64,000 nt of DNA from Marthasterias glacialis (taxonomy: Eukaryota > Echinodermata > Asteroidea > Forcipulatida > Asteriidae): NCBI GenBank assembly GCA_911728455.2, contig OU452228.1, positions 8,110,129 through 8,174,128 on the forward strand, given 5' to 3'. This document shows, piece by piece, positions 39,435-53,100 of this stretch (positions are counted from its first letter, which is position 1; every line of letters starts with the position of its first letter). The notes under the pieces are model-generated. The model saw only the letters and a list, made by a program, of their open reading frames with translations, did not search any database and had not been told where the DNA came from. Both the position numbers and the translations under genes were made by a program.

Positions 39435-41850
39435 GTCCTGCATCGTGTGTGTGTGTGTGTTCACTGTTCTTGCAGAGCAGTCCCAACCAACTGGAGAGGT
39501 GCCATGGGTAGAGCTGCCACGTCGTCAATAACACCAGTCGCATTCTAAGCGGAAAAAAAAATAAAAAAACGCATCGGTAATTCTGCTTTGTTCGAGTCAC
39601 CACAAGGTAGAATTCTCGAGCGCAAATCTCTCTCCCCAGTTAGTTGGCAAATGCAAAAAAAAATACCGTTGTTTTTATTGAGAAAGTACCTAAATAAGTG
39701 CGTCATGGCGTCATGACGCATGTGACAATTATGCAAATGCGTACTAGCTTATTTGAATGTCTATTTAGCATAAATTGTGTGCTCCGACTGCTTACATTTT
39801 TTCGGGTGTGTGTGTTTTAAGGATGGAGGACAGAAAGGATGGGGATGGTACTGGCTGGGTCCGGTGTCGGTCAGTGAAAAAAAACAAAGAAACAATTTTC
39901 ACAAGTCAAGAGAAAAGCTGTTAAATATTTGCATTAAAACCATATCTGTAGCAATCAGAAAGTCTGAAACCAGTGAGTGTAATATGCTGCTATCATGATA
40001 GTCACGTTGATGTACAATCGTATGGGTGTGTGTAGTGTTTAATACAGCGGCATCAATAAACTCATATGTGTTGCCTACTTCACACCACAAAAAAAAAGCA
40101 TGTTAACAATTCCCAGTGAGGTTCAAAGTAACGGCTAGAGTAGATCAGGAAAAAAGTTTTGGATGAAAAAAAATCTAACATTTGATAAATCCCACTGGTC
40201 AACAGTGAGATCATTCACATCAATCCTCCGTAGTGTAACATTTCTTATCTTTCAATGTCTTGTTATCAAGAAGTGCTGATGCTCCCAGCGTATTAGTGGT
40301 TTAATGGAACATTGCCGTAAACTTAGACGACTTACAACCATGAATAGCCTGCATATAGCCCATTCTGTAGTGCATAATTCCTACAGCTCTAGAGTATAAT
40401 TGCAATGTTGTATTATAAAACTGATCGATCTGTGTGTTTACCCATAGGAGGACTAATGTTCAATCCCAGTTTAAGTCTCTGTGCCGTCCCCCCCCCCCCC
40501 CCACCAGAATTAAACAAGTGTTTATGTCCACTGTTTTTGCTCTGTGCGTGTACATCAGTAGAAGGCCAACGATCCTAGTTGATTTCCATGTGCATAAGAA
40601 AATGCAGTGGAACTATTCCCATGATTTTCCTTTGAAAACTCTCACTGTCAATACTGTGGATATAATCTCGGTTGTAGATGCAAATTCCCTGTGGCTGTAA
40701 CACAAACATCTAAAGAAATTCGCTCAAGTGTTTTGCAACAGCGTTAAGTAACAGAAGATCGACTTAGACGCTCTCCGAAAGATCAGACTCTAGATACATA
40801 AAAGCTCAAGGAAATGCTATGTGCATTAACCAGTTGCTGGCAATATTCTCTGGATGTGTTACTCATTAAACAAACCCTAGTACTGTTGTTCAGGCGGTCT
40901 CAGTCGATCCAACTGTCCCAATTGGGATAAGCGTCGACCCTGATTGGAACCCTATTCACCCAATGAAGGTACATCCCCTCCCCAATCAGGAACCCCCAGG
41001 GTGACAACAACAACTGTTGTACAATGCCCAGAACGGTCTCACATCTCAGAGTGAATGACGATCTGTCCGTTGTAGAGTACATTGTAGTGTAGTAGAAGTG
41101 ACTTAAACGTATGTACAGTGTAGAAAAACCAAGTGCAGTAGTGTAGTGCACCTTTCGAGTCTGCAAGAATTTGAATCCCAATGCATGTTCACTTTTTTTT
41201 TTATTCGAATTTTGTTCCCACTAACATCTTAAAATTCATCGTTGTATTTTGACTTTGGAAAGATCTAACAGGGGCTCTTGAAAAACCATCAAATGTGAAA
41301 AGAACCTCTCAAATTTTTCTTGGTGAGCTTTTTTTTTGCAAGTATCGGTCGCCACAAATTGGCAGAAATTTTGTGTAACATTTATAGGAATCTTCGTAAT
41401 GGGGGGGGGGGGGGGGGTGACACCTGTAAAATATTATTCATGTGAGATCTTAAGTAAGGGACAGACAAACAGAAAGATTTCAGGATAATCCCTTTACATA
41501 CATTTCAAAAGCCTTCTGCTTGAAGCAGATTATAAGTTTTTTTATTGTCTGCTGCAGTCAACAAGACCTCAGCTTCATTGGGCAAGTTTTAAGGTTTACA
41601 TATGAGACAGACTGCATGAAGTTAAGGGGTTAATAACTAAGAGACAGTAATCTCCTCCAGGGAGAAGCTGTACCGTGAGAAGAACTATAAGTGAGATAAA
41701 TGATGACTTTTCCCAACAGAAATGTTCTGTTCACTTATTAAAAGAAAGATGAACAGAGCATACTGTTTGGAAAGGCAGGACTTATTTCAAATCGGATTCC
41801 TCTCAAAACCTTACTTCTGCTAAGAACAGATTTTGTTTTGAAAACCTGTG

Positions 41851-42000
41851 GGTCCAATTTCATAGAGCTGCTTAAGCAGAATAAGGTTACCAACCAAAAT
41901 ACCATGTCACAGGTACCTCTTGTGACTGGTATCCTGCTTATGTTTGCTTAGCAGAAAATTGTTAAGCAGTATTGTGTGCTGAAGCAGCTTTATGAATTGT
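41851..42000. mobile_element. foldback repeat (GGTCCAATTTCATAGAGCTGCTTAAG)
   Basis: Left TCATAGAGCTGCTTAAGCAG is complementary to right GAAGCAGCTTTATGA; further CTGCTTA/TAAGCAG motifs lie between. A diverged relative is at 44541-45080. Confidence 0.7.
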
Positions 42001-42124
42001 TCAGTAAATTGCTGTAAATTGATCTTCGTCATTTCATGTGTTTATGCCATTTCCCGACAATACGCAAAACGGGCATCGTACCGACTGCATCGTTGCTCAG
42101 AACACATCCATGAAAACCAGCAAT

Positions 42125-42245
42125 GAAATGAAAAGCAATTATTTTTATTATTGTTGTTTTTATTTTATTTTGTTTATTTACTTTTCAATACAATTCGCCC
42201 ACCACAAGGCCAAAAAGGCCACTCGAGGTGTGGGCTACTTTTTGA
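42125..42245 (-). mobile_element. SINE 3' end fragment
   Basis: On the minus strand AGCCCACACCTCGAGTGGCC and GGCCTTGTGGTGGGCGAAT match the 3' body of the SINE at 62560, followed by an A-rich (AAATA/AAAAC) tail. The tRNA part is absent. Confidence 0.75.
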
Positions 42246-44540
42246 AGGGATAAAAATCTGCCCCAGTGCGCAGAAACAAGACATGGCGAGATATAAATGC
42301 AAAGTCTCTTCACAGTACAGCTAAGAACATGGAGGGGTAAATGATTCCGTTGCGAGACAAACATAACTGCCTCTTCCTCTATTAATGCCACCTCATCATG
42401 CCACTTTATCATGTTAGCAAACCGTACATCAACATAGCTTTTTTTTTATTTTATTTTTTTAATTTGAGTGGGGTGGGGGGGGGGCCTCAAAAAAGGATTT
42501 AAAAAATATTAATGTTTCTGAAAATCAGTGGATTCCTATTATTATTATTTTCTTTGTCGGTAATGGACCACAATTTTTTTTACCCAATATTTGTATATGT
42601 TGTTGTGCAATAATTTGACTTTGATAGTAGTATTATTTTATCTGTACATTGTTATCAATAGTAATAAGAAAGTTAATGAATTCCAAGTGTTTGAATTTCT
42701 AATTTCTAACGTAAGTAATTTTGGGTCTGTGCAGGGTTTAACCAAAGGGGTTTTGCATCAGTTACTGCCTTACTTCACCCAGAAGTGTTCAAGGGATCCA
42801 AACTGGTTATTGTAATATTGTATCTGTTACCCCTTGATTCAGACGTGCCAGCTTTCAGAGGCTGATGATTCAATGTGCCAAATACATCTACTTGCAGAAA
42901 CACTTTTAAAAAAAAACCAGATTGTGGAGTTGTTAATTCTGCTCTCTTATTAACATTACCAGCTATTGGAGAACTTTTTTTTCTTTTTTTCTGGAGTTGT
43001 TTTTCTGGACATGTTTCTTGCCACCTTGAAAAGTTAAGGTTTATGGTGCTCCTCATCCAAACCATCTGAGTATCGTTCCCTTGTCACTCGATATGATTAA
43101 TCTCACATGGCTGGCCACATTGTAGAAGGTTCACGAACCAATGGAGCCCCAACCCTTGGCCTTGCAATTCTTTTCACAGAGAGTCTTGCAATTCTTTTCA
43201 TGGAGAGTCTTGCAATTCTTTTCACGGGGAGTCTTGCAATTTGCCCAATGAAGGGGAACTTGAGGAAGAAAACGTAAATGTAGCTGTCTGAGGGGGTACT
43301 TGGGTGGAGACGAGGGATACGGTTCCCCTTCAAGTCTAAGACATGCCGATAAGTTTTGTTTTAGCATTCTCTCGTTTCCCGTTTTGTTATCTCAAGTGAA
43401 TAACAATATGCAAACAATAGTGAGGATAAGTCACGTGACAATTTCATTGATTTTTAAGAACTGATCATGTATAGTAATATTAGCATGTGTTAATCTGGAC
43501 AAATTTCTGACAGCCCTCTCTGGTGACAAGTGAAACAACTTTTTTATTAGAATGTAAATTTGAGCGGCAGTTGATATTAAAACGTTTTCAGATGTTTTCC
43601 TCAAGATGGATAGTCAGACAAATAAACAATCATCAATTTAAAATCGTTATGAGTATTTTGGGAGGAACAAGAAGTGTACGCCTCACATGCAACAAATTCA
43701 TCCCTTTGTATAGTGCTGGTTCATAAATCACAAAACAACCCTTACAAATTCAGTCAAACTACTTGTATATTCATTTAGGGAAGTACCCAGGAAACTTTTT
43801 TGCTGCAGTTTATTTATCTTCAACCTTCATTGATTTATATATTTAATAGTTTGTTTTTGTATAATATATAAAAAAATAAAAAAAAATAGAACAGCCATCT
43901 AGCATTCTGTAGACAACTTTTTTTTATTCAATGCTTCCTATTTTAAATGAAAATCCCTCCTCAGACTTAGTTACAAAATCAAACCCAAGCAAGACCCAAT
44001 CTTCATGTACATTGTATACCTAATTTTATAATCACCTCAGTCTGGTGTTTACACTACTGAAAAGTATTGATTTTTGTAAATAGCTCAGTTAAAAAAAAAA
44101 TAAGTGAAGTTTTACATTAATATAATCAGTCACATAGTGATTATGTTAATTTCTTGTTTACTTTTGTTTATGTTGTCCATTATGGATATATATCCATCGT
44201 AATTTACCCAAACAACACGGTGACTAAGCAAACTGTCATTTAGTGGAGTAATTAATTTATGTGACTTGATGCTTCTGACCAGTTTAAAAAAAAAAAATGA
44301 AAAGAAGAACAATTGAATGACAAACTACTTTCACGGTCTTAATTTTTAGCCCATGTTTTTTTTTTTTTTTTTTTGGTTCCTGTCGTACTCTGGAAAGCAC
44401 AGAGTGTACGTTGATTTTCACACATCAATGTAAGGTTAGCAATCAAAATAATATAATATCTGTTAAAAAGTGATCCTAATGTGTTGTACTACTGCCTTTA
44501 CATTATAAATATTACTTGTACTAACTGCATACCACACCGG

Positions 44541-45080
44541 GGCCCAATGTCCTGACTCTGCTTACCGCAGAATTCTGCGCTTACAGCTCATAGATGCATA
44601 TGCCTTACAGCACACCGTAAGTGCAGATTCGTGCTTAGCATTCCGATAATAATTTGGTAACTTTCTAAATAACAGGTTACTTGATGGAGCTGTTACATGC
44701 TGAGCATGTGCACCATGTTGAGTTTCAGTTTACAACCAAAGCATTACATTCCGGCGATAGGTAGAACTGTGTGTTTATCACAATTTCACAAAACTGTTAA
44801 GCAGAAAGTTATTTGCTGAGCAAGAATTAGCAGGGACCCAACACCAAGAGGTGTACGTTACATGATAACTTGGCTGGTCGTCCACTTCTGATGAGCACTG
44901 TCTTTTCACTTCTTAGTATTAATCTCCACGAAGCTGTTTAGCAGAATTTTCTTTGCTGAGCGAAAACACTAGCAGGGAATCAACAACGAGATGTACATTA
45001 CATGGTGTCTTGGCAGGTAGCCCGCTTTTTGCTCAGCAATATTTTGTCTGTGCTTAGTTGCTCAAGAGCTCTCTGAAACA
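44541..45080. repeat. diverged GGCCCAAT...CTGCTTA repeat, possibly nested copies
   Basis: Starts GGGGCCCAATGTCCTGACTCTGC-like and contains two similar halves: TGTTAAGCAGAAAGTTATTTG with ACAACACCAAGAGGTGTACG, and TGTTTAGCAGAATTTTCTTTG with CAACAACGAGATGTACATTACATGG. It ends near AAGAGCTCTCTGAAACATG. Confidence 0.6.
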
Positions 45081-46297
45081 TGTTTTTCTGAATAAATTTC
45101 CTGAGGGTTGATCTATGATTCATCAGCTGAAGAAATGATTATTTCATGATTCTAAAGAGAAACCTGCAAATATACTGCCCTTATAAATTATTTCGCTTTA
45201 ATCCCTCAATATCTAAATAATTCACTGTGTGTTAAATGTAGAGATAAGCAAAACATCTCCTGTAAAAAAAATAATAATGTAGAGAGTCTTTATTGAAAGT
45301 AGGCCTTCATGTTTAACTCTATAAAAATATATCTTCATTTTATAAGGTGTTTTTTTTTCCCCTAAGTCTTGCCATAATCATGCAAGTAATGACGATGTCA
45401 ACAAATAAATTGTGGCTGTGAATGAATAAAACAAAAATCAATGTAAAATAAACATGTATGTTTTTAGGAGTGCCGCATTTCATTGTCCAATCTCAAATCC
45501 CCCAGTCTCCTTTCCAAATTGATGGCAGATACAGAGTTTGTTGACAGCCAAAGGAAGAATATACAACTCTTCTTTGAGACCCTTCTTTTGTAATAATTTC
45601 CACGGAGTTGAATAACCCATTTGGAAACCATTCATCAGCTGCACTGTATGTAATATTGTATATGGTGTCGCAGAATCATCTGTGTACTTTGTAGATAGAT
45701 GCATTCACTACACGCTATCATATTACAAGCTACAGTTTATCTAGCATTCAAAGCCATAGTATTGAATGTTCAGGTGGAATTAGTGTTGTTTTTGAACCCC
45801 CATGCAGTTCCAACATCCTTCCATATCCAATTGCCAAAGTAAAGGATTCAGGACTGGGACCGGTGGGCCAAAAATAACAATTGCTTTATCACAGGGTCGG
45901 GCATTTCATTCTCCAAGTCCAAACAATTTGGCGTGGAGTGACATAGGACAGGAGGATGTGGGAGGTTATTGGAGGGTTGAGGTCACATGAATGTCAGTTT
46001 TTCTCCCATGAAATTGATGATAGGTTCTGTTCCACATTTAAGTTCATTGTCCAATTCCAGTTTTTCAACAAACTTAATCAACTGAAAGACATGAAATGGA
46101 GAGGGGAAACAAAATTTAGTTACTCCATCTTTTTTTTTTTTAGATATTGATTTATTCCTCTGTTTCGATGAAGACATTGACTGAATACAGTCCTATATTA
46201 TTTCAAAAACACCATTGACCAACCAATAAATTAGATCATAGTAGCAGGTCTGTGATTTTTTCCTTATTTTTTCCTCAACTTGGGGATTGTTTCCAAC

Positions 46298-46500
46298 AGT
46301 GGCATAGCCAAGTGGGGGCCTGGGGTGTGGGCACGTGACCCCCACAAATTCCCAGTGCCCCTCCCCCGCTCCCATAACAAAAATGTTGATTCATGTAATT
46401 CATAAAAAAAAAACATGGTACAGTACCTGGGCCCCGCTACTGAAAAGCAATGCCCCCCTGTGCCCAATGGAAAAAAATCCTGGCTACGTCGCCGGTTGCC
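46298..46500. mobile_element. possible MITE, GTGGCATAGCCAAG / CTGGCTACGTCGCC ends
   Basis: The left AACAGTGGCATAGCCAAGTG pairs imperfectly with the right CCTGGCTACGTCGCCGGTT. The interior has paired CTGGGGTG/CCTGGGCCCC and GTGCCC blocks. It is likely related to 10909-11121. Confidence 0.5.
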
Positions 46501-47424
46501 CAATCTTGCCTTTTCTCCAAGTTTGATTGTTTTATGGAAAAGTCAAGAGATTCAGGAGTCATCCAGTCGATGGGAAGATCCATGCCAAAGACAGACTTTA
46601 AAGGATTTTTTTTGTCTTCGTTGAATTACACCTGTAGAAAAAGTCTTTTCAAACCATCCTCCCAACACCAAGTCAAGAGGCAATATACTCGCCTATTTCT
46701 GTCTTTCTTCTACGTCTCATTTTATTACGGTTCATGGTGGAAGAGTAGTTACAATTCAATCGTACCCATCACTGAAATTTAAGAATCAAATTATCGATTC
46801 ACATTTGATATTAAATTAACCTTTCCCATGCACCTCCGCTCAATCAGTGTTTCTTGTAATTTCAGACGCAGTTAACCTATGACTTATAGTTAGCTTCTTA
46901 CAATAACATATGCTGTGTTGTCCCGGGTGATTTTGTCACGTTGTGTAACTAACATCCGAAATAAAACACCTTTGTTTCTCTTCAAGGTGTTGAATATCGA
47001 TAACTTAATTGCTCTGATAGGATCATCAATTCCAAAGCGTAAATCCAGCTTTAATAAACATAATAATATATAAGATATAATAACATAAAGATATTTTGAT
47101 ACCATTTATGCCAGCCAGTACCCCCCCCTCCCCCCCCCCCCCCCCCCCGGAGAGGTTAAGGGGCCAAGGCATGTCCCATGTCCATCACAATCAGTCAGTG
47201 TTTAGTGTAATCCTCAACTCAACCTTAGATCTCTGATCAAATGGGTCAGCATTATGCTTAACCCCAACTCTCTCTCTCTCGAGTGATTTACTAGGATCCA
47301 TCCTTCACTCTAACAAAATCCAACACCAATGGTAACTCAACACCCAAATATTCCATGTAATGCAAAGTACTAGTGCAGTCCTCAGTCCAACAGAATCAAA
47401 GAAAACATGCAGTTGGATATTGGA

Positions 47425-47828
47425 GGCTTAAAGAATAGTTGGTTTTGGCTGAAGAGAACTGATTCTATCAAACTCGAGTAAAAACAGGTTTTCTCGGGAA
47501 TTTAAAGGTAAACTGTAGTAAAGGTTTATAAGAATATACCAAAATATGTGTTATGCTTGCTAGTACATGTACATGTATGGTTGGTTTTTGCTGTGCATTA
47601 CTGAATCCATCAAACTCTGGCAAACAAAGGGGAAGTTTTCTCTGGAATTTGGGGTGTACAGTAATCCAGACTGATGTGAAGATGCTAAACTATGATTCCA
47701 AATATGCATTAATTATGATCTTAAGTTTGGTTGGTCTTGGCTGTGCAGTCATGAATCCATCAAACTCGGGCAAACCAAGGGAAACAATTTGTTTCTGGAA
47801 TTTGGGGTGTACAGCAATCCAGAGTAAA
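47425..47828 (+). repeat. three ~150-bp tandem units
   Basis: Units begin near 47430, 47575 and 47722. Each has GTTGGTTTTGGCTG, a variant of TGAATCCATCAAACTC, GGCAAAC, AAGGGGAA, and (in units 2-3) GGAATTTGGGGTGTACAG. Units 2 and 3 are the closest. Confidence 0.8.
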
Positions 47829-48483
47829 AAATATGAATAGACTGTGTGCAGACTTTGTGCAAGCGTTGACATTGTATAAGGATCAGTCTCTTGTTTATTG
47901 AAGATTTCAAAATGTACAGGCTTTAAGACTACATGTATGTAGTTCAAATGCAGACTTCCCTCCACTTTAGTGAAATTAAAGCTTTGCCCCATATACAATA
48001 ACTGATTATGACCTACATTTATGATATAAAAGAAATATGCCACTGTTCTCTATCAAAACTCTATGGGGGAAAAAACAAAAAAATCTAGAGTTGAAAACAA
48101 TTTCTGCAACCACTGGATGGGGGAAAAAAGAGGGCCCAACAAGATCTGTCCAAAATTGAAGTTGGGTAGTATAAAAAACCAGTAAAGATCTAATCAATAT
48201 GGATAATCCACTCAACATTGATGATTAGTGACTAGTGAAATGGGCCAGGATTTTGTTTTATTTTAGAAAGTCCATGGAAAATTTGTTTCCTTTTACGCAA
48301 ATCATCAACGAATCAATAACACAAATCAATAGATAGTCCTAAATAGAGGCCATCTTTATGGGCAACTTGGGTTTTGGCTTTGAGTCGCGTCGAGTATTCC
48401 GACATTTCCACGCAGCCAAGTGGTTCATCGACAAATCATGCAAGGAATTTAGCAAAACTCCCGCATGCCACATGCGGCATTTA

Positions 48484-48655
48484 CAGGCCTTGATCTTAAC
48501 TGAGGCCACCGAGGCTTTTGGCCTCATGCCCTGTCGAGTTAGCCTACATCCCCTGCAGAAAAATTGCACTGTCACTACCAATTGGCTATCATGCCCTTGT
48601 ACAATTTCCCTGATTTAGCCAGCAAATGCCTGTCCCCTTTTTGCTTAAGATACAT
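48484..48655 (+). mobile_element. GGCCTTGATC MITE, copy C
   Basis: Begins CAGGCCTTGATCTTAACTG and ends near TTGCTTAAGATA. The inner block GCACTGTCACTACCAATTGG matches copies A and B. It lies in the SCOC-UNC50 intergenic region. Confidence 0.8.
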
Positions 48656-50106
48656 AATTGCGCATTAAAAAAAGACTTTTTACACTGTGTGACGTCAAGT
48701 GGGAACTATATGTATGTTAGAAAAACTAAAGCACAAGTTGCACTAAAGCACAAGTTGCACAAGAAAAACTCTTAACAGATGATGCTCCAATGGATTGACA
48801 ATTACACGATGAAATGAAGTTGTTACAGAAAAAACAGATTCCTTCAACAAAAATGGTTGAAATCTATGAGCAATTCAAAGTGGAGTCGTTGATACGAGGC
48901 TATACCAGAAACATTATTCTGTGGTAATTCATTTGGAGCTGATTAGGTCACATGCAACAAACCACAAGCGTATGTTTTTAAAACAAATGAAAAGTACAAA
49001 AGATTAATGGTAACTTCTTTAGAGTTCAAAACTTTTCTACAAAAAATACTGTACAAGTATTTACAGTGTTTATCTTACAGTTGCGTTAGAGACTTTTGCT
49101 TTAGGAACAATGAATGACTGTTTAATATAGGAACCAAATTGATTTCTTAGTTATAGCAGATAAAATAATTTCCTCATGGATACGCCTACCAAGTGAGGGC
49201 AGCAAACATTCTTTAGTGAAGTATTTTTTAATTTTTTTTTAAACCAGTGTTGGCTACGTTATGTCAGTATAGCTGTTTGCTTTCAACATGGGGCTTCATT
49301 AGCTGGACAGAGTCCAGGCCCTAGCCAGAGCCAAAGATTTTGTTAAAGAAAAAAAAAAGACCCACAGTAGTTTTATCGCTCATTTGTGCATTCACAAAAT
49401 GCCATTTGTATTCCCCGAGACCAAAGACCTGTCAAACTACCATGAGCTTGATATCCATGCACTATACAGGTTGTCATATTTGGGCCAGTTGGCAACACAA
49501 AGCTGCACAATAATTGTTGAGTCGTACATAATCTGCGTTGGTTGCAGGAAACATAATAAACAGTTCTCCGCCTACTCTTGGTTAACATTTTCCAGCAAGT
49601 TGACCAACCACTTGAAACAGGTTGTGTATGATCACCACATGGTATCATACTGCAGGCTGAAGTAGTTCATCTATCACTCAAAACCACAGTCTGACAGTAG
49701 ATGATTTTGAGTGGTTAAACAGTGGTTAGGCTAGCCAAGATGATTGCTGCATAGGGCAGGCATGGGATTTTCTCAGGATTTTGTCCCGATTTCAGGATTT
49801 TTTGAGAATCTCCTTGAGCCTTCAAATTTTCTTGAAAGAAGTAAAGCAGTCACCAAAAGGGAGAAAGAAGTAGTCGACACTGTGTGCAAACCTGCAGTGT
49901 TGTATTTCTGGTGGTGCCCAGAAACTTGTCGTTCCTGTCTGCTCTAGAGTCTCGGAAAATCAAATGCTGCTTTTTGATCGAAACAGTTTTTCACAAAAAG
50001 GTGAAATTAAAGACGGTCTTATTCCACATGGGTGCTGGTCTTAGCAATACGCTGATAATACGCCGTTGTTGGACTGAGTTGAGTTCATGGACCAGACGGT
50101 ATTGCG

Positions 50107-53100
50107 TTAGTACACTCTGTACTGGTAAAATGTCATGACAGTGTTGGAGATGTTCCAATTGATAATCAGCGATATCGCAAACATGCCCAGCAGTACCAGA
50201 GAGGGTGGGTAGAGAAGAACCACTGTACGTCTCAGGAACGGTAAAGCTGTTGTGAAAATCGAAATATAGATTCAAATTCGACAGTGCATAAAAGATGGGA
50301 AGAAAATAGTTTTTACTTAGAAACTAAAGTTAAGGGAAATGAACTGAAACATGTGATTGTATATGAATATTTCCTTTAATGTCTGTGACCATGTATGAGA
50401 GCAAACAATCATGCACTCATATTTGAGGATTGCAATATATACATGTGTGAATGAAACAGAAGTAAACTTTAAAGACCAGTTTTCATCTGTGCTTCAAATA
50501 TCAGATTCATTCAAGTCGACATAGAAAATAATGTATCTCTACTCAATACCAGTCCACACGTGAGGACCACTTCATGTGAAAACAAAAGTCTAACTTTGCA
50601 GTTGATTTAGCTAGGTGCTGTCCTGTATCAACAAAGGTCTGCCAACCTGTGGGCGTACAAACACCCTAGTCTCTTGATAATACTGGTTTTCCTGGACCCA
50701 TAGTTGATTTGGAATGCAGTATAAAGAAGTGTTGCACAGTGTGGTACTGGTACCGATGTGCGCTTAAACTTACCACTGTATCCCAGAAAGGTGACATAGA
50801 TGTAGTATGTGATTGCAATCAGCCACAAGGTGTTGCCGATCAGTGTGGAAAGGAAGTTGTCATAACCAATTACAGCTGTTCACAAGAGTAAACAAGAATG
50901 TCATAAACAATGGAGATCTAATATAATCTTTATAACGAGCACTTTGATTTCCAAGAATCATCATATGTTTAAGACCATGTAGCTGGTGATATACTTACGA
51001 ATATACAGAATGAGCTGAACTACGTGTAGTATAATGAGAACAGGGAAGAAGGCGTTCAGGTGTACATCAAATGCAAACCCCCACTCCACGTCCTGCGAGT
51101 TTGTCCCTGCGGATCGCAGATACTTGTTGGCAACAAGCCTGTAATAGAGTAAAGAATGTTTAGATTGAAAATTCATGGTCCAAACAAAACAAAATTCCAC
51201 AGTTGTTAAAACAATCATCAAATAAATGTAAAGTGTTTTCCGAATAGTTACAAGTTTCCATTAGCTTTTTTCTGCTTCAAAAAATCTGACAGTCATCTTT
51301 CAGGAAAGTTGCTCTACACAAACGTATATTTAACTGGATTGGATTAGATTTTAAAGTTTGTTGAGAAATAACAACAAACCCAGAATATGTAGGTCCTTGC
51401 ATTTTTACAAAGAGTTTACTTAAAATGCAATTGCATATTACATGTCACTTGAAGCTAATGGATGATAGAGTTAAACATGGCTCTGTGATTATATGATAAA
51501 CTGACTTGGCTAACTGATGAAGGTAAACAAAGCCTGTCGCTGGGTTTTGATGGATGCGAAGTTGTGTAACGCTTACCAAAGAACAGTTGCAATCAGTAGT
51601 CCAACACCTATGCAGTCCACAAATACTACCCACAGGAGAAACTTGAAGAAGCCTATGAACCCAAGCCTTAACACTATGGCAAATCCAACTGATGAGGCTG
51701 GAGGAAATACAATGGTCAATAATAGCAGTTACTCATCGTCATGACAACTGTTTGGCTTCATTTCAGAAACTTTGCCAAGTTACTCCTCAAAAAGAACACA
51801 TATCAACATTACTTCACCTTTGTTTAACCCTCCTACTTTCTGACCATTTAGTCTCATCCACTTTGGTTTTGAATGATAGACAAACTATGCAAGCCTGTAA
51901 TGATATCATGTGGTGATTGCATCTACACAGTGCCCACATAAACACTGTTAGTTCTGTGCACACTTGTGCCCCCATAAACAACTTGTTCACACAAATGGTT
52001 TCAAATAGTTGGTCAACTCAGTGGAAAATGTTACCAAGAGGGTTAATAACACATGCAGACTAAAACAAGCAAAACTCAAACTATGTAAACAACTCTAAGG
52101 AATTTTGATAAATGTAGAAAAGATTGTTTGTTTCGGATGTTACGTGTATCGTTAGTCAGATCAAAGTAATGTCAACCCATACTTAGTCAGATTTGGGTCA
52201 AATTTTTAATAATCAACCGTTATGGAAAAAGAATTCTTACCGCATAAGCAGATGCTGAGAAGAACCAGAAAGGCAGGGTCATCTCTTGCCCACTGATTCT
52301 TAGTTTCTGTTAAATGGAAGAGAAAAAAAAAAACCAACAACAATCGATAGGAATATTAAGAAACATGCAAAAAAAACAAAAAAAAACATACATGTATACG
52401 CAAGCTGTTTTAAAAGTTCAATTGAGTTATTTCTTGATATCTCTTGCATCATTTATATTGTAAGACTCGCTTCAAAATGACTTGATCACTTTAAAACATT
52501 GATTATTTTAAACTTTTACTCTTGCAGTAATAAAAACACACTTTGAAAATCAAAGGGCTGTGTTTTTGGTCTACTTACGCTTCCTGTACTGGAAATTTCG
52601 GTATCTGAAATGAAGATTTAAAAAAAAACATAATTTAGTATTATGTAAACTAAACATTTTTGTTTAAATGCCGAAAAAGGACGCCACTCTTTAAAAGAGT
52701 CTTGTAAGTTTATTTGATGATATCTTTTAAAATCTAGATGTATAAAGGTTGCAACCTTCTACTTCCACTTCTACTTCATTACTCAGCAGAATCCTCAAGT
52801 AAGTGTCTTGCTCAAGGACACAAGTGCCGGGATCAAGACTCGAACGCACATTGTGATGACTCAGCCACCAGAACTTGAATTCGGTGTACTAGATCGCTCA
52901 GCCAGGACATGCCCCTATTAAGCCTGTTAACCGTGTGTCTTTGGCTTGTGATCGTCCAATATCCTTCAAAATACTGGCCTCTATGGTAACTCAACACCCG
53001 AATGTTTGGACTTTATATGCCTGTTCCAATGATAAGGAACTGTTACTTAAATACAGTCTCCTATCCTTCAAAGTCAGACGATTTCCTGGGTAACATGTAC

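Larger units (their letters stand above)
39435..50106. other. intergenic and 3' UTR region between convergent SCOC and UNC50
   Basis: It should include the 3' UTRs of both genes, but the cleavage sites are not resolved. It holds the repeats listed separately plus poly-C/G runs (40489-40502, 41400-41417, 47119-47148). Small frames show no domain. Confidence 0.6.

Noticed and set aside
49373-49665. Overlapping 91-93 codon frames on both strands
   Set aside because: No domain; the region probably lies in or near the UNC50 3' UTR and the two strands cannot both code.
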